Assembly (NCBI RefSeq): GCF_000380045.1
Contig: NZ_KB904339.1
Location: forward strand, 62,001 to 126,000
DNA length: 64,000 nt
Direction: 5' to 3'
From: Streptococcus marimammalium DSM 18627
GTDB lineage: Bacteria; Bacillota; Bacilli; Lactobacillales; Streptococcaceae
Position numbers and translations under genes: made by a program. Within the stretch, counting starts at the first letter, position 1. Each line of letters starts with the position of its first letter. The notes under the pieces were generated by a model. It was given only the letters and a program-made list of their open reading frames with translations. It did not search any database and was not told the DNA's origin. This document shows positions 1 through 9,561 of the stretch, one piece after another.

Positions 1-6
1 AAACAC

Positions 7-732
7 ATGTTAAAAGTTGAAAATGTCACTGGAGGTTATTTAAATTTACCAGTATTAAAACGAATTAGTTTTGAAGTAAAAAATGGTGAAATGGTTGGAT
101 TGATTGGTTTAAATGGTGCAGGCAAATCAACAACTATAAACGAGATTATTGGTTTTTTAATCCCTTATGAAGGCACGATAAGTATCGATGGATTAACTTT
201 GGCTAAGGATCAAAAAAATTATCGTCAAAAAATAGGATTTATTCCTGAGACACCAAGTTTGTATGAGGAATTAACCTTGAAAGAACATATTGAAACGGTT
301 GCAATGGCTTATGATATTGAGATTGAACTTGCCTTTAAGCGAGCAGAAAAATTGTTAAAACAGTTTCGTCTCAAGGATAAATTAGATTGGTTTCCAACAA
401 ATTTCTCTAAAGGGATGAAACAAAAAGTTATGATTATTTGTGCTTTTATTGTTGATCCAACACTTTTTATTATTGATGAACCTTTTTTAGGTCTTGATCC
501 TCAAGCTATTGAGGATTTAACGCAATTAATGGCTGATGAAAAGGCCAAAGGAAAAGCCATTTTAATGACAACTCACGTCTTAGATGCTGCTGAAAAAATG
601 TGCGATCGTTTTGTTATTTTGCATCAAGGAGAAGTCCATGCTTTTGGTAGTTTGATTGAATTACAAGAAAAATTTGCCATGCCAAATGCCCGTCTAACCG
701 ATATTTATATGATGCTTACAAAAGAGGTTTAA
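7..732 (+). CDS. ecsA: ABC transporter ATP-binding protein EcsA
   Basis: This is the cytoplasmic ATPase of the Ecs-type ABC exporter, which in Bacillus and relatives affects secretion, proteolysis and competence. The 241-residue protein has Walker A GLNGAGKST at 34-42, a divergent signature FSKGM at 133-137 in place of LSGGQ, Walker B LFIIDEP at 153-159, a GLDP D-loop and the switch histidine H190. Its length is normal for the family. It starts with ATG six bases into the window, so the ribosome site and promoter lie outside. The next gene, the membrane partner ecsB, begins one base after its stop, which indicates an operon. The transported substrate cannot be read from the sequence. Confidence 0.88.
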   Translation: MLKVENVTGGYLNLPVLKRISFEVKNGEMVGLIGLNGAGKSTTINEIIGFLIPYEGTISIDGLTLAKDQKNYRQKIGFIPETPSLYEELTLKEHIETVAMAYDIEIELAFKRAEKLLKQFRLKDKLDWFPTNFSKGMKQKVMIICAFIVDPTLFIIDEPFLGLDPQAIEDLTQLMADEKAKGKAILMTTHVLDAAEKMCDRFVILHQGEVHAFGSLIELQEKFAMPNARLTDIYMMLTKEV

Positions 733-733
733 G

Positions 734-1768
734 ATGGAACAATTATTTAATAATCGTCGTCGAGAATTTTTTGACAAAACCAGCAGATATCTTCGCTATG
801 TTTTAAATGATCATTTTGTTCTAGTACTTCTTGTTTTACTGGGATTTATGTTAGTACAGTATCGTTATTTACTCAATCATTTACCAGAAAATACTTTTGC
901 TATTTGGATTGTTATTGGTTTCATTTTTACTATATCTCTTAACCTTGGCAGTATTGCTACTTATGTTGAACCAGCTGATAAGCAGTTTTTAATTGTTAAA
1001 GAAGACTATATGATGGTGATTATTCATCAAGCAACGCATAGGGCTTTCTTTTTTTGGGGAGCTATTCAACTGATTATTCTTATAATAATGGTTCCAATTT
1101 TATTAGCTTTAGGTCTTTCTCATCTTCATCTTGGGGTTCTGGTCGTTTTGCTACTTCTTATTAAATATGTTATTGTTAAGAAAAAAGCCTCACGTTTTTT
1201 GAATCATGATCGTCTGAATTGGGATGATTTAATTACTTATGAGTTAAAGCGAAAACAAAATATTTTGAAGTTTTATTCTTTGTTTACTACTGTCAAAGGA
1301 TTAACAACTAGTGTTAAAAGACGTTCTTATCTTGATGGATTACTTAACAAATTACCAAAACATCATAAGAAAATTTGGCTTTATCTATTTATGAGAGCTT
1401 TTTTAAGAAGTGGTGACTATCTTGGTTTAGCTATTCGTTTACTTATTTTAAGTACGATAAGTCTTCTTTTTGTACCAAACCCAATTATTAGTATTGGTCT
1501 AGCTCTTTTATTTAATTATTTATTATTATTTCAGTTGTTAACTCTTTTCAATCATTTTGATTACCATTATCTTACAAAAACCTACCCTATTGATAGCTCT
1601 TTAAAAGCACAGAATATGTTTTTCTTTTTAAGGGGCTTAACTCTTAGCCTTTTAGTCATTGAATTACTCTTATCTTTTTCTGTCTTAGGAGCTTTGTTAT
1701 TGATAGGTGGTAATTTGTTAATTAGTGAATTATATTTACGTTACAAAGTTAAACAGATGATTGACTAA
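734..1768 (+). CDS. ecsB: ABC transporter permease EcsB
   Basis: Integral membrane partner of EcsA. The 344-residue protein has several long hydrophobic stretches, including pairs near residues 25-75, 105-145, 230-270 and 305-335, separated by basic loops. It carries no ATPase motif. Identification rests on this topology, the length, and the immediate position after ecsA with a one-base gap. The 3' end reaches into the ribosome site region of ccrZ. The transport direction and cargo of Ecs systems are not firmly established, so calling it an exporter component is family knowledge rather than something seen here. Confidence 0.82.
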   Translation: MEQLFNNRRREFFDKTSRYLRYVLNDHFVLVLLVLLGFMLVQYRYLLNHLPENTFAIWIVIGFIFTISLNLGSIATYVEPADKQFLIVKEDYMMVIIHQATHRAFFFWGAIQLIILIIMVPILLALGLSHLHLGVLVVLLLLIKYVIVKKKASRFLNHDRLNWDDLITYELKRKQNILKFYSLFTTVKGLTTSVKRRSYLDGLLNKLPKHHKKIWLYLFMRAFLRSGDYLGLAIRLLILSTISLLFVPNPIISIGLALLFNYLLLFQLLTLFNHFDYHYLTKTYPIDSSLKAQNMFFFLRGLTLSLLVIELLLSFSVLGALLLIGGNLLISELYLRYKVKQMID

Positions 1769-1820
1769 GTATCTTAAAACGAGTAAAATAGTAGGCAACG
1801 ATATCAAAGGAGGGGGAAAA

Positions 1821-2603
1821 GTGACTTTAATAGATAAAGATTTAACATTAAAACCATTATTAGGGAAGAGTGGACAAGCTTTTTTAGGGATTTATCCAAA
1901 TGGTGATCGTATTTTTGTAAAAAAAAATACTACCCCTATTTTAGCAGCACTTGCAAAAGAGCAAATCACACCTCAATTATTATGGGCAAAACGTTTGAGT
2001 AATGGTGATATGATGAGTGCTCAAGAATGGTTAAATGGTAGATTATTGACAAAACAAGATATGAACAGCAAACAAATTTGTCAAATTTTACAAAGAATGC
2101 ATAAATCACGTTCATTAGTTAATCAATTATTACAATTGAATTTTCAAATTGAAAATCCTTATGATTTACTCATTGACTGGGAAAAAAATGCACCTCTTCA
2201 ATTACAAAAAAACACTTATTTAAAATCAGTTGTTGAAGAATTAAAACAAAACTTACCAGAATTTCGTGCAGAAGTTGCAACAATTGTTCACGGAGATGTA
2301 AGACATAGTAATTGGGTAATTACAACTAGTGGTTTAATTTATCTTGTTGATTGGGATTCAGTACGTTTAACAGATCGCATGTATGATGTTGCTCATATTT
2401 TAAGTCATTATGTTCCAAGAGTTCGTTGGGAAGAATGGTTGATCTATTATGGTTATAGGTATAGTGAAAAAGTGTTGAATAAGATCAAATGGTATGGGCA
2501 ATATACTTTCTTATCACAAATTTTGAAATTTTTCAATATGAGAGATATGGAGCATGTCAATCAAGAAATTTATGAGCTTCGTAATTTTAAAGCAATGTTT
2601 TAG
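1821..2603 (+). CDS. ccrZ: CcrZ-like cell-cycle regulator, choline/ethanolamine kinase fold
   Basis: Aminoglycoside-phosphotransferase/choline-kinase-fold protein; the pneumococcal orthologue CcrZ links division to DnaA-driven replication initiation at midcell. The protein has 260 residues. It shows the catalytic-loop pattern HGDVRHSNW at about 157-165 and the metal-binding aspartate region VDWDS about 14 residues later. I chose GTG at 1821 because GGAGGGG sits 5 bases upstream. An ATG at 1761 would lengthen the protein by 20 residues, overlap ecsB and lack a ribosome site. It sits between ecsAB and trmB, the usual streptococcal order. Substrate specificity cannot be told from sequence. Confidence 0.85.
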   Translation: MTLIDKDLTLKPLLGKSGQAFLGIYPNGDRIFVKKNTTPILAALAKEQITPQLLWAKRLSNGDMMSAQEWLNGRLLTKQDMNSKQICQILQRMHKSRSLVNQLLQLNFQIENPYDLLIDWEKNAPLQLQKNTYLKSVVEELKQNLPEFRAEVATIVHGDVRHSNWVITTSGLIYLVDWDSVRLTDRMYDVAHILSHYVPRVRWEEWLIYYGYRYSEKVLNKIKWYGQYTFLSQILKFFNMRDMEHVNQEIYELRNFKAMF

Positions 2604-2612
2604 AAAGGTCAC

Positions 2613-3248
2613 ATGAGAGTCAGAAGAAGAAAAGGTGCGCAAGAACATTTAGAAAATCATCCTAATTATGTTGTTTTAAAGCTTGAAGATAGTAAAGGCA
2701 AATGGGCAAAGATTTTTGGTAACAATAATCCAATTCATGTAGAAGTAGGTAGTGGCAAAGGTCGTTTTATTACAAAAATGGCTGAGAAAAATCCAGATAT
2801 CAATTATATTGGTATTGACATTCAGATGTCTGTTTTAAGTTATGCCTTAGACAAAGTTTTGGCATCTAAGTTACCAAACATCAAATTATTGTGGGTGGAT
2901 GGTTCTGAGTTAACTAATTATTTTGAAAAAGGAGAAATTTCACTCCTCTACCTTAATTTTAGTGACCCTTGGCCCAAAACAAGGCATGAAAAACGTCGAT
3001 TAACATACAAATCCTTTTTAAAAATCTATGAAATGATTCTTCCTAAGCATGGTGAAATTCATTTTAAAACTGATAATCGAGGTTTATTTGAATATAGTTT
3101 AGCAAGTTTTTCTCAATATGGGATGACCTTAAAGCAAGTTTGGCTAGATTTACATGCTAGTGATTATGAGCAAAATGTGATGACTGAATACGAAGAAAAA
3201 TTTTCAAATAAAGGCCAGGTTATATACCGTGTTGAAGTACAATTTTAA
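2613..3248 (+). CDS. trmB: tRNA (guanine-N7-)-methyltransferase TrmB
   Basis: SAM-dependent enzyme that methylates G46 in the variable loop of tRNAs. The 211-residue protein has the SAM-binding motif EVGSGKGRF near residues 45-53, the FSDPWPK motif near 119-125 that is diagnostic of TrmB, and a basic N-terminus. The length matches the family. It starts nine bases after ccrZ and is probably co-transcribed with it. The promoter of the following tRNA-Ser gene lies in its last codons. Identification is secure. Confidence 0.93.
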   Translation: MRVRRRKGAQEHLENHPNYVVLKLEDSKGKWAKIFGNNNPIHVEVGSGKGRFITKMAEKNPDINYIGIDIQMSVLSYALDKVLASKLPNIKLLWVDGSELTNYFEKGEISLLYLNFSDPWPKTRHEKRRLTYKSFLKIYEMILPKHGEIHFKTDNRGLFEYSLASFSQYGMTLKQVWLDLHASDYEQNVMTEYEEKFSNKGQVIYRVEVQF

Positions 3249-3259
3249 TTTGCTATATT
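3232..3259 (+). promoter_or_regulatory. promoter of tRNA-Ser
   Basis: A TTGAAG -35 (3232-3237), 16-base spacer and TATATT -10 (3254-3259) preceded by TGC, giving an extended -10. It lies over the end of trmB and 18 bases before the tRNA. Confidence 0.55.
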
Positions 3260-3277
3260 GGTGGGTAACCACCTTAT

Positions 3278-3366
3278 GGAGAGGTCGCATAGTGGCTGAG
3301 TGCGCTGGCTTGGAAAGCCAGTAGTGTCTGTATGGGCACTCGTGGGTTCAAATCCCATTCTCTCCT
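3278..3366 (+). tRNA. tRNA-Ser (anticodon GGA)
   Basis: Class II tRNA. The acceptor GGAGAGG (3278-3284) pairs with TCTCTCC (3359-3365), with one G-U pair. The anticodon stem CTGGC/GCCAG encloses loop TTGGAAA with anticodon GGA, reading UCU/UCC. A long variable arm (GTGTC paired with GGGCAC) follows, then a T-arm with loop TTCAAAT. CCA is not encoded. The discriminator base as read is T, not the usual serine G. Confidence 0.93.
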
Positions 3367-3502
3367 TATATTGTGTTGATATGATAATATTTTTTGCTTT
3401 TATCTGCGAAAGTCATTAATTTAAAACTGTTTTTAATTTTTTTAAAATAGTATATACGAAGAGTTTCTATTGATAAATAGTTTGCTTAACAAGCTTTAAT
3501 CC

Positions 3503-3531
3503 TTGCAATTTCTAAGGATAGGTGTTATAAT
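3503..3531 (+). promoter_or_regulatory. promoter of the rimP-nusA-infB operon
   Basis: TTGCAA (3503-3508), a 17-base spacer and a perfect TATAAT (3526-3531) with an upstream TG making an extended -10. A hairpin (GGCGAAG paired with CTTCGCC, about 3553-3571) lies in the leader between promoter and rimP; no T-run follows it, so it is unlikely to be a simple terminator. Confidence 0.75.
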
Positions 3532-3598
3532 GAATTAAATAATACAAAGAGGGGCGAAGAAGAACTTCGCCTCTTATCTGTGTAAGGAGGTAACTACC

Positions 3599-4069
3599 AT
3601 CACATCTATTATTGAATTAGTAACAAATGCTATCGTACCCGCTATTAAGGATCCTTTTGAATTAATTGATATTGAGTATGAAAAGATGAGAACAGACTAT
3701 GTTCTTCGTGTTTTAATTGATAAACCAGGAGGAATTACGGTTGAAGATACATCACTGCTATCAGAAACTATTAGTCCGCTGCTTGATAATATTAAGCCCG
3801 ACCCCTTTCCTGAGCAATATATACTGGAGGTTTCAAGTCCTGGTTTGGAACGGCCCTTAAAGACCAAAGAAAGTCTTTTAAAAGCAATTAACCAGTACAT
3901 TAATGTTAGTTTATACCAAGCTATTGATAAAATGAAGGTCATTGAGGGTGTTTTAACAGATTTCGATGGTGAAACACTAACATTAAATTACATAGATAAG
4001 ACACGTAAAAAAACAATAACTATCCCTTACAAGGTTGTTGCAAAAGCACGCCTTGCCGTGAAACTTTAA
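3599..4069 (+). CDS. rimP: ribosome maturation factor RimP, putative ATC start
   Basis: Factor for 30S subunit maturation. The protein carries the family signature [20 protein letters not shown] and a C-terminal SH3-like part ending KARLAVKL. The first ATG in frame (3686) would remove about 29 conserved residues, including the part reading ELVTNAIVP and [10 protein letters not shown]. Reading upstream, the frame stays open to 3539 but has no ATG, GTG or TTG after the strong AAGGAGG at 3584-3590. The codon 8 bases after that ribosome site is ATC at 3599, giving 156 residues, the normal family length. It is the first gene of the nusA operon. The gene call is firm; the start codon is inference. 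Confidence 0.8.
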   Translation: MTSIIELVTNAIVPAIKDPFELIDIEYEKMRTDYVLRVLIDKPGGITVEDTSLLSETISPLLDNIKPDPFPEQYILEVSSPGLERPLKTKESLLKAINQYINVSLYQAIDKMKVIEGVLTDFDGETLTLNYIDKTRKKTITIPYKVVAKARLAVKL

Positions 4070-4083
4070 GAAAGGAACTCTCT

Positions 4084-5256
4084 TTGCCTAGCAAAGAAAA
4101 AATAGATATGAGCAAAGAAATGCTAGAAGCTTTCCGAATTTTGGAAGAAGAAAAACATATTAATAAGGAAGATATCATTGACGCTGTTAAAGAATCTTTA
4201 AAAGCAGCTTACCGTCGTCGTTATGGACAATCAGAAAGTGCTGTCATTGAATTTAATGAAAAAACTGGAGATTTTAATGTCTTTACAGTTCGTGAGGTTG
4301 TTGAAGAAGTTTTTGATAGTCGTTTAGAAATTAGTTTAAAAGATGCTTTAGCTATTAATTCAGCCTATGAATTAGGTGATAAGATTCGATTTGAAGAATC
4401 ACCAAAAGAGTTTGGAAGAGTGGCTGCACAGAATGCTAAACAAACGATTATGGAAAAAATGCGTTATCAGTATAGAGAAGTAACATTTAACGAATTTAAA
4501 CAACATGAAAATGAAATTATGACTGGAACGGTTGAAAGATTTGATGATCGTTTCATCTATGTTAATTTAGGTAGCATTGAAGCACAATTATCAAAACAAG
4601 ATCAAATTCCTGGTGAAATTTTTAAATCACATGACCGTATTGAAGTTTTTGTTTATAAAGTTGAAAATAATCCTAAAGGTGTCAATGTTTTTGTAAGTAG
4701 AAGTCATCCAGAATTCATCAAACGTATTATGGAGCAAGAGATTCCGGAAGTTTTTGATGGGACTGTAGAAATTATGAGTGTGGCACGTGAAGCTGGGGAC
4801 AGAACAAAAGTTGCTGTTAGAAGCCACAATCCAAACGTTGATGCTATTGGAACTATTGTTGGTAGAAAAGGTGCTAACATTCAAAAAGTCATCAGTAAAT
4901 TCCATCCTAAACGCTTTGATTCAAAAACGGGGACTACTGTACCAGTAGAAGAAAATATAGATGTTATTCAATGGGTTGATGATCCAGCTGAATTTATCTA
5001 TAATGCTATTGCTCCTGCTGAGGTTGATCAAGTTATCTTTGATGATATTGATCCAAGACGTGCTTTAGTTGTTGTCCCTGATGATAAATTATCACTTGCT
5101 ATTGGACGTCGTGGTCAAAACGTGCGTTTAGCAGCACATTTGACAGGCTATCGTATTGATATTAAATCTGCTAGTGAATTTGAAGCATTAGAAGAAGAAC
5201 TAACCATCAATGAGGAGTTGGATTTAGCAGAAGCTTCTCTTGAAGATACTGAGTAA
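4084..5256 (+). CDS. nusA: transcription termination/antitermination factor NusA
   Basis: RNA-polymerase-binding factor controlling pausing, termination and antitermination. The 390-residue protein has the N-terminal polymerase-binding domain (about 10-130), an S1 domain (about 140-205, TGTVERFDDRFIYVNLG), and two KH domains with GRKGANI near 260 and GRRGQNVRLAAH near 345. An acidic tail follows, and the C-terminal AR repeats of proteobacteria are absent, as in other Firmicutes. The TTG at 4084 has AAGGA 7 bases upstream and is preferred. ATG at 4108 (MSKEMLEAF) is the start often annotated in relatives but has only a weak site. Confidence 0.93.
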   Translation: MPSKEKIDMSKEMLEAFRILEEEKHINKEDIIDAVKESLKAAYRRRYGQSESAVIEFNEKTGDFNVFTVREVVEEVFDSRLEISLKDALAINSAYELGDKIRFEESPKEFGRVAAQNAKQTIMEKMRYQYREVTFNEFKQHENEIMTGTVERFDDRFIYVNLGSIEAQLSKQDQIPGEIFKSHDRIEVFVYKVENNPKGVNVFVSRSHPEFIKRIMEQEIPEVFDGTVEIMSVAREAGDRTKVAVRSHNPNVDAIGTIVGRKGANIQKVISKFHPKRFDSKTGTTVPVEENIDVIQWVDDPAEFIYNAIAPAEVDQVIFDDIDPRRALVVVPDDKLSLAIGRRGQNVRLAAHLTGYRIDIKSASEFEALEEELTINEELDLAEASLEDTE

Positions 5257-5272
5257 AAGAAACGAGGTGCTC

Positions 5273-5569
5273 ATGCCAAAAAATAAGAAAGTGCCTTTAA
5301 GAAAATCAGTTGTTTCAGGTGATATTATTGATAAAAGAAACTTACTTAGAATTGTTAAAACTAAAGATGGTGAAATAGCAATTGATCCAACTGGTAAAAG
5401 AAATGGTAGAGGTGCATATATCAAATTAGATAACCAAGAAGCATTGATTGCTAAGAAAAAAAGGATTTTTAATCATAGTTTCTCAGTGGATGTTCCAGAG
5501 AGCTTTTATGATGAGCTTATTAGTTATGTTGATCATAAAGTCAAAAGAAGAGAGTTAGGTCTTGAATAA
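5273..5569 (+). CDS. ylxR: YlxR-family protein (RnpM, RNase P modulator)
   Basis: Small basic nucleic-acid-binding protein of the DUF448/YlxR family; the Bacillus protein has been reported to modulate RNase P. It has 98 residues and contains the family core GRGAYIK with surrounding basic residues, and a positively charged N-terminus. ATG at 5273 has GAGGT a few bases upstream; an in-frame ATG at 5240 overlaps the end of nusA and has no ribosome site. It is the third gene of the operon and overlaps ylxQ by eight bases. The RNase P gene rnpB is also in this window, near 39.7 kb. Confidence 0.85.
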   Translation: MPKNKKVPLRKSVVSGDIIDKRNLLRIVKTKDGEIAIDPTGKRNGRGAYIKLDNQEALIAKKKRIFNHSFSVDVPESFYDELISYVDHKVKRRELGLE

Positions 5570-5864
5570 TAGTAAACAATTATCCAATTTGTTAGGTTTA
5601 GCACAAAGAGCAGGAAAGCTTATTTCAGGAGAAGAATTAGTCGTTAATGCGATTCAATCCCAAAAAGCAATACTTATTTTTCTTGCAAATGATGCTGGTC
5701 TCAATTTGGTAAAGAAAATAAATGATAAAAGTCATTATTATAACGTAGAAGTCTCCACAGTGTTTTCTACACTGGAATTAAGCGCTGCTATCGGCAAACC
5801 TAGAAAGGTTATAGCTGTCTGTGACGCTGGATTTTCAAAGAAAATGAGGACTCTTATGAGATAA
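5562..5864 (+). CDS. ylxQ: YlxQ, L7Ae/L30e-family RNA-binding protein
   Basis: A 100-residue member of the ribosomal L7Ae/L30e/Gadd45 family, which binds K-turn-type RNA. Typical features are the start LLGLAQRAGKLISGEE and the strand AILIFLANDAG. It starts at TTG 5562, overlapping the last codons of ylxR, so the two are probably translationally coupled. It sits between ylxR and infB as in most Firmicutes. Its exact RNA target is not known from sequence. Confidence 0.85.
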   Translation: MNNSKQLSNLLGLAQRAGKLISGEELVVNAIQSQKAILIFLANDAGLNLVKKINDKSHYYNVEVSTVFSTLELSAAIGKPRKVIAVCDAGFSKKMRTLMR

Positions 5865-5882
5865 AGGATAGGAGGACAAGAT

Positions 5883-8663
5883 TTGTCTAAGAAAAGATTA
5901 CATGAAATTGCAAAAGAAATAGGGAAAACGAGTAAAGAAGTTGTTGAACAAGCAAAATCACTTGGATTTTCTGTTAAAACACACTCAAGTACCCTAGATG
6001 AAGCAGACGTTAAAACATTGGTTTCAAGCTTTTCTAAACCATTTAATAAACCGTTAGAGAAAAAAGAAACAAATGCTTCTGTAAAAGAACAAAGTACAAG
6101 TAAAAACAAATTAGTGAAAACAAAGGAATCTGGTGACCAAAAATCTAACCAACAGGTTAAAGAGGTTGACAAAAAAGAAGTTGTTCAACAAGCGACAAAT
6201 CAACTAAAACCCAAGAGTAGAAATTTTAAGGCTGAACGTGAAGCAAAAGCAAAAGCAGAAGCAGAACGTCGTAAAAAAGCTAAAGAAAATACGCATCAAA
6301 GAGATATGTCAAATTCTTCTAATCGACCAAAAAATAGAAATCAAAACAAAGTTAAGTTTAATAATAAACGTTTTGATAATCAAAAATCTGGACGAAACGA
6401 AGAAGTGAAGATTGAAAAACCAACGACTCCTAAGGTAGATTTTAAAGCACGTGCTGCAGCTTTAAAAGCTGAACAAAATGCTGAGTATTCTCGTCAAAGT
6501 GAAAGTCGCTTTAGACAAGAACAATTGGCAAAAATTCAGAAGGCAAAACGTGAAAAAGAAGAAATAGAAAAACGATCAAATGAAGTAAAAACTGAAACTA
6601 TTAAGGTTCAAGAAGTTAAACCAGTTTTAGAGCCTAAAACTAGTGTAGGAGTTGTTGTTGCACCTCCAAAACAAAATGTTGATACGAGACGTAAAAAACA
6701 AGCTCGTCAAGAAAAACTTCGTCATGAAGCTGCTAACCTTGAAGATGGACCAAAACAAGGTAAAAATAAGAAAAATTGGAATAATCATAATCAAGTGAGA
6801 AATCAAAGAAATAGTAACTGGAATACTAAAAAGAAATCTAAAAAAGGTAGAAATAACAAAGATGTTGCTCCAAAACCAGTAACAGAACGTAAATTTCATG
6901 AATTACCAAAAGAATTTGAATATACAGCAGGAATGACTGTTGTTGATATTGCTAAAAGAATTAAGCGTGAACCAGCTGAAATTGTTAAAAAACTCTTTAT
7001 GATGGGTGTTATGGCAACACAAAATCAATCTCTTGATGCTGATACTATTGAACTTTTAATGGTTGATTACGGTATTGAAGCACATCAAAAAATTGAAGTG
7101 GATAATGCAGATATTGAACGTTTCTTTACAGAAGATGGCTATCTTAATCCTGGGAAGATGATTGAAAGGGCACCGGTTGTTACAATTATGGGGCACGTTG
7201 ACCATGGTAAAACAACTCTATTAGATACCCTTCGCAATTCTAGAGTAGCAACAGGTGAAGCAGGAGGGATTACACAACATATTGGTGCTTACCAGATTGA
7301 AGAAAATGGTAAAAAAATTACTTTCCTTGATACCCCTGGGCATGCTGCGTTTACAAGTATGCGTGCTCGTGGTGCTTCTGTTACTGATATCACTATTTTA
7401 ATTGTTGCCGCCGATGATGGTGTGATGCCTCAAACAATCGAGGCTATTAATCATTCAAAGGCTGCTGGTGTACCTATTATTGTTGCCATTAATAAAATTG
7501 ATAAACCAGAAGCTAATCCAGAAAGAGTTATTGGTGAATTAGCTGAGCATGGTGTTATGTCAACTACTTGGGGTGGTGATTCTGAGTTTGTTGAAATTTC
7601 GGCAAAATTTGGTAAAAACCTTGATGAACTACTAGAAACAATTCTACTTGTTGCTGAAATACAAGAATTAAAAGCAGACCCTACTGTTCGTGCAATAGGT
7701 ACGGTAATTGAAGCTCGTCTTGATAAAGGAAAAGGAGCAATCGCAACATTACTTGTTCAACAAGGGACACTTAATGTTCAAGACCCAATTGTTGTTGGTA
7801 ACACATTTGGACGTGTACGTGCTATGACAAATGATTTAGGTCGTCGCGTAAAAACTGCACCACCTTCTACTCCAGTTTCAATCACGGGTCTAAATGAGAC
7901 ACCAATGGCAGGAGATCATTTTGCCGTTTACGAAGATGAAAAAGCAGCTCGTTCAGCTGGAGAGGAGCGCGCTAAGCGTGCACTGATTAAACAACGTCAA
8001 AATAATCATCGTGTTAGTCTTGAAAATCTTTTTGATACACTTAAAGAAGGACAAGTTAAATCAGTAAATGTCATCATTAAAGCAGATGTTCAAGGTTCGG
8101 TTGAGGCTCTTGCTGCATCACTTGTCAAAATTGATGTGGAAGGTGTTAAAGTAACTGTGGTACATGCTGCCGTTGGTGCTATCAATGAATCAGATATTAC
8201 TCTTGCCGCAGCAAGTAATGCTTTAATTATTGGATTCAATGTTCGACCTACACCACAAGCGCGCCAACAAGCTGAAACTGATGAAGTAGATATTCGTCTT
8301 CATAGTATTATCTATAAAGTGATTGAAGAAGTTGAAGATGCAATGAAAGGAATGCTTGATCCAGAATACAAAGAAAAAATTCTTGGTGAAGCTATTATCC
8401 GTGAAACCTTTGCTGTCTCTAAGGTTGGAACAATTGGTGGGTTCATGGTAACTAGTGGTAAGATTACTAGAGATTCTAGTGTTCGTGTTATTCGTGATAG
8501 TGTTGTTGTTTTTGATGGTAAACTAGCTAGTTTAAAACATTTCAAAGATGATGTCAAAGAAGTGACAAATGGTCGCGAAGGTGGTCTCATGATTGAGAAA
8601 TATAACGACTTACAAGTAGACGATTTAATTGAAGCTTATGTGATGGAAGAAATTAAACGTTAA
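5883..8663 (+). CDS. infB: translation initiation factor IF-2
   Basis: GTPase that brings initiator tRNA to the ribosome. The protein has 926 residues. The N-terminus has the IF2_N helix bundle, followed by about 300 charged Lys/Arg/Glu/Asn-rich residues. The second IF2_N module starts near 345. The G domain begins with GHVDHGKTT at about 437-445, followed by DTPGHAAF and NKID. Domains II to IV run to the C-terminal end [12 protein letters not shown]. It starts at TTG 5883 with AGGAGGA just upstream. The length is typical for streptococci. It is followed after 17 bases by rbfA. Confidence 0.97.
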   Translation: MSKKRLHEIAKEIGKTSKEVVEQAKSLGFSVKTHSSTLDEADVKTLVSSFSKPFNKPLEKKETNASVKEQSTSKNKLVKTKESGDQKSNQQVKEVDKKEVVQQATNQLKPKSRNFKAEREAKAKAEAERRKKAKENTHQRDMSNSSNRPKNRNQNKVKFNNKRFDNQKSGRNEEVKIEKPTTPKVDFKARAAALKAEQNAEYSRQSESRFRQEQLAKIQKAKREKEEIEKRSNEVKTETIKVQEVKPVLEPKTSVGVVVAPPKQNVDTRRKKQARQEKLRHEAANLEDGPKQGKNKKNWNNHNQVRNQRNSNWNTKKKSKKGRNNKDVAPKPVTERKFHELPKEFEYTAGMTVVDIAKRIKREPAEIVKKLFMMGVMATQNQSLDADTIELLMVDYGIEAHQKIEVDNADIERFFTEDGYLNPGKMIERAPVVTIMGHVDHGKTTLLDTLRNSRVATGEAGGITQHIGAYQIEENGKKITFLDTPGHAAFTSMRARGASVTDITILIVAADDGVMPQTIEAINHSKAAGVPIIVAINKIDKPEANPERVIGELAEHGVMSTTWGGDSEFVEISAKFGKNLDELLETILLVAEIQELKADPTVRAIGTVIEARLDKGKGAIATLLVQQGTLNVQDPIVVGNTFGRVRAMTNDLGRRVKTAPPSTPVSITGLNETPMAGDHFAVYEDEKAARSAGEERAKRALIKQRQNNHRVSLENLFDTLKEGQVKSVNVIIKADVQGSVEALAASLVKIDVEGVKVTVVHAAVGAINESDITLAAASNALIIGFNVRPTPQARQQAETDEVDIRLHSIIYKVIEEVEDAMKGMLDPEYKEKILGEAIIRETFAVSKVGTIGGFMVTSGKITRDSSVRVIRDSVVVFDGKLASLKHFKDDVKEVTNGREGGLMIEKYNDLQVDDLIEAYVMEEIKR

Positions 8664-8680
8664 TAGAAACGAGGTCATAA

Positions 8681-9034
8681 ATGGGAAAATCATTTCGTAT
8701 TGATCGAGTAGGTATGGAAGTTAAACGTGAGATTAATGAAATTCTTCAAAAGAAGGTTCGCGATCCACGGGTTAATGGTGTAACCATTACTGATGTTCAA
8801 ATGCTTGGAGATTTATCGGTTGCCAAAGTTTACTATACTATTTTATCTGGTTTAGCTTCAGAAAACCAAAAAGTTCAGGAAGGGTTGACAAGAGCTAAAG
8901 GCACTATCAAACGAGAATTAGGGCATAATCTAACTATGTATAAAATTCCAGACTTGGTATTTATCAAAGATGAGTCAATTGAATATGGTAATAAAATTGA
9001 TCGGATGCTTAGAGAACTTGATAAAAAGAATTAA
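8681..9034 (+). CDS. rbfA: ribosome-binding factor A
   Basis: Binds the 30S subunit and helps mature the 5' end of 16S rRNA. The 117-residue KH-like protein has the characteristic opening [17 protein letters not shown] and the central DPRV with TITDVQ. Start ATG is preceded by GAGGT at 8671-8675. It is the last gene of the rimP operon and is followed directly by a strong terminator. Length and motifs match the family. Confidence 0.95.
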   Translation: MGKSFRIDRVGMEVKREINEILQKKVRDPRVNGVTITDVQMLGDLSVAKVYYTILSGLASENQKVQEGLTRAKGTIKRELGHNLTMYKIPDLVFIKDESIEYGNKIDRMLRELDKKN

Positions 9035-9036
9035 AG

Positions 9037-9061
9037 AGAACTGTTAAACAGTTCTTTTTTA
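9037..9061 (+). terminator. terminator of the rimP-rbfA operon
   Basis: Stem AGAACTG/CAGTTCT with a five-base loop, followed by six or more T residues. It separates the translation operon from the copper operon. Confidence 0.85.
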
Positions 9062-9103
9062 TTGACAATGATAAGCAAATTGCATATAATATCTACATAT
9101 GTA
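9062..9103 (+). promoter_or_regulatory. cop promoter with CopY operator (cop box)
   Basis: Perfect TTGACA (9062-9067), 17-base spacer and perfect TATAAT (9085-9090). The palindrome TACATATGTA (9094-9103) fits the cop box consensus KACANNYGTA and starts three bases after the -10, covering the start site. Binding of CopY would block transcription; copper releases it. I see only one box. Confidence 0.88.
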
Positions 9104-9123
9104 GACGTTGAAAGGAGGAGTTT

Positions 9124-9561
9124 ATGAAATCTATCTCAGATGCTGAATGGGAAGTGATGCGTGTCATTTGGACTTACCGTGAAACAACTAGTAAAGAAAT
9201 TATCAATGTCTTAGGTCCCAAAAAAGGATGGTCAACATCAACAGTTAAAACACTTCTTGCTAGATTGGTAGAAAAAAAACTTATTTCAAGCTACAGCCAA
9301 GGGAAACGTTATGTTTATTTTGCTCTTATTTATGAAGATGAAGCACAATTTCTTGCGTTAAAAAAAGTATTTTCCCGTATTTGTCAAAAAAAACAACCTA
9401 GTTTATTGTTAAAACTATTGGATGAAACCTTAATGACTCAAGCAGATGTTCAATTATTTTGTGACAAATTAGTCGAAAAAAACAAACATACTCTTAGTAA
9501 AATATATTGCAATTGTGTAGCTGGTCAATGTTTATGTATGCCTCATAGAAAGGAAATCTAA
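9124..9561 (+). CDS. copY: copper-responsive repressor CopY
   Basis: BlaI/MecI/CopY-type winged-helix repressor of copper efflux. The 145-residue protein has the winged-helix domain over about 1-70 (SDAEWEVMRVIW and STVKTLLARL) and the metal-sensing C-terminal motif C-x-C-x4-C-x-C with cysteines at 129, 131, 136 and 138. In this family a zinc ion there is displaced by Cu(I), which releases the operator. The ribosome site GGAGGAG is close to the ATG. It is the first gene of copYAZ and its stop overlaps the copA start. Confidence 0.95.
   Translation: MKSISDAEWEVMRVIWTYRETTSKEIINVLGPKKGWSTSTVKTLLARLVEKKLISSYSQGKRYVYFALIYEDEAQFLALKKVFSRICQKKQPSLLLKLLDETLMTQADVQLFCDKLVEKNKHTLSKIYCNCVAGQCLCMPHRKEI

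Noticed and set aside
3550..3575. Hairpin in the rimP leader as a transcription terminator or riboswitch
   Set aside because: No T-run follows and no conserved riboswitch core is present; it is more likely a stabilising leader hairpin.
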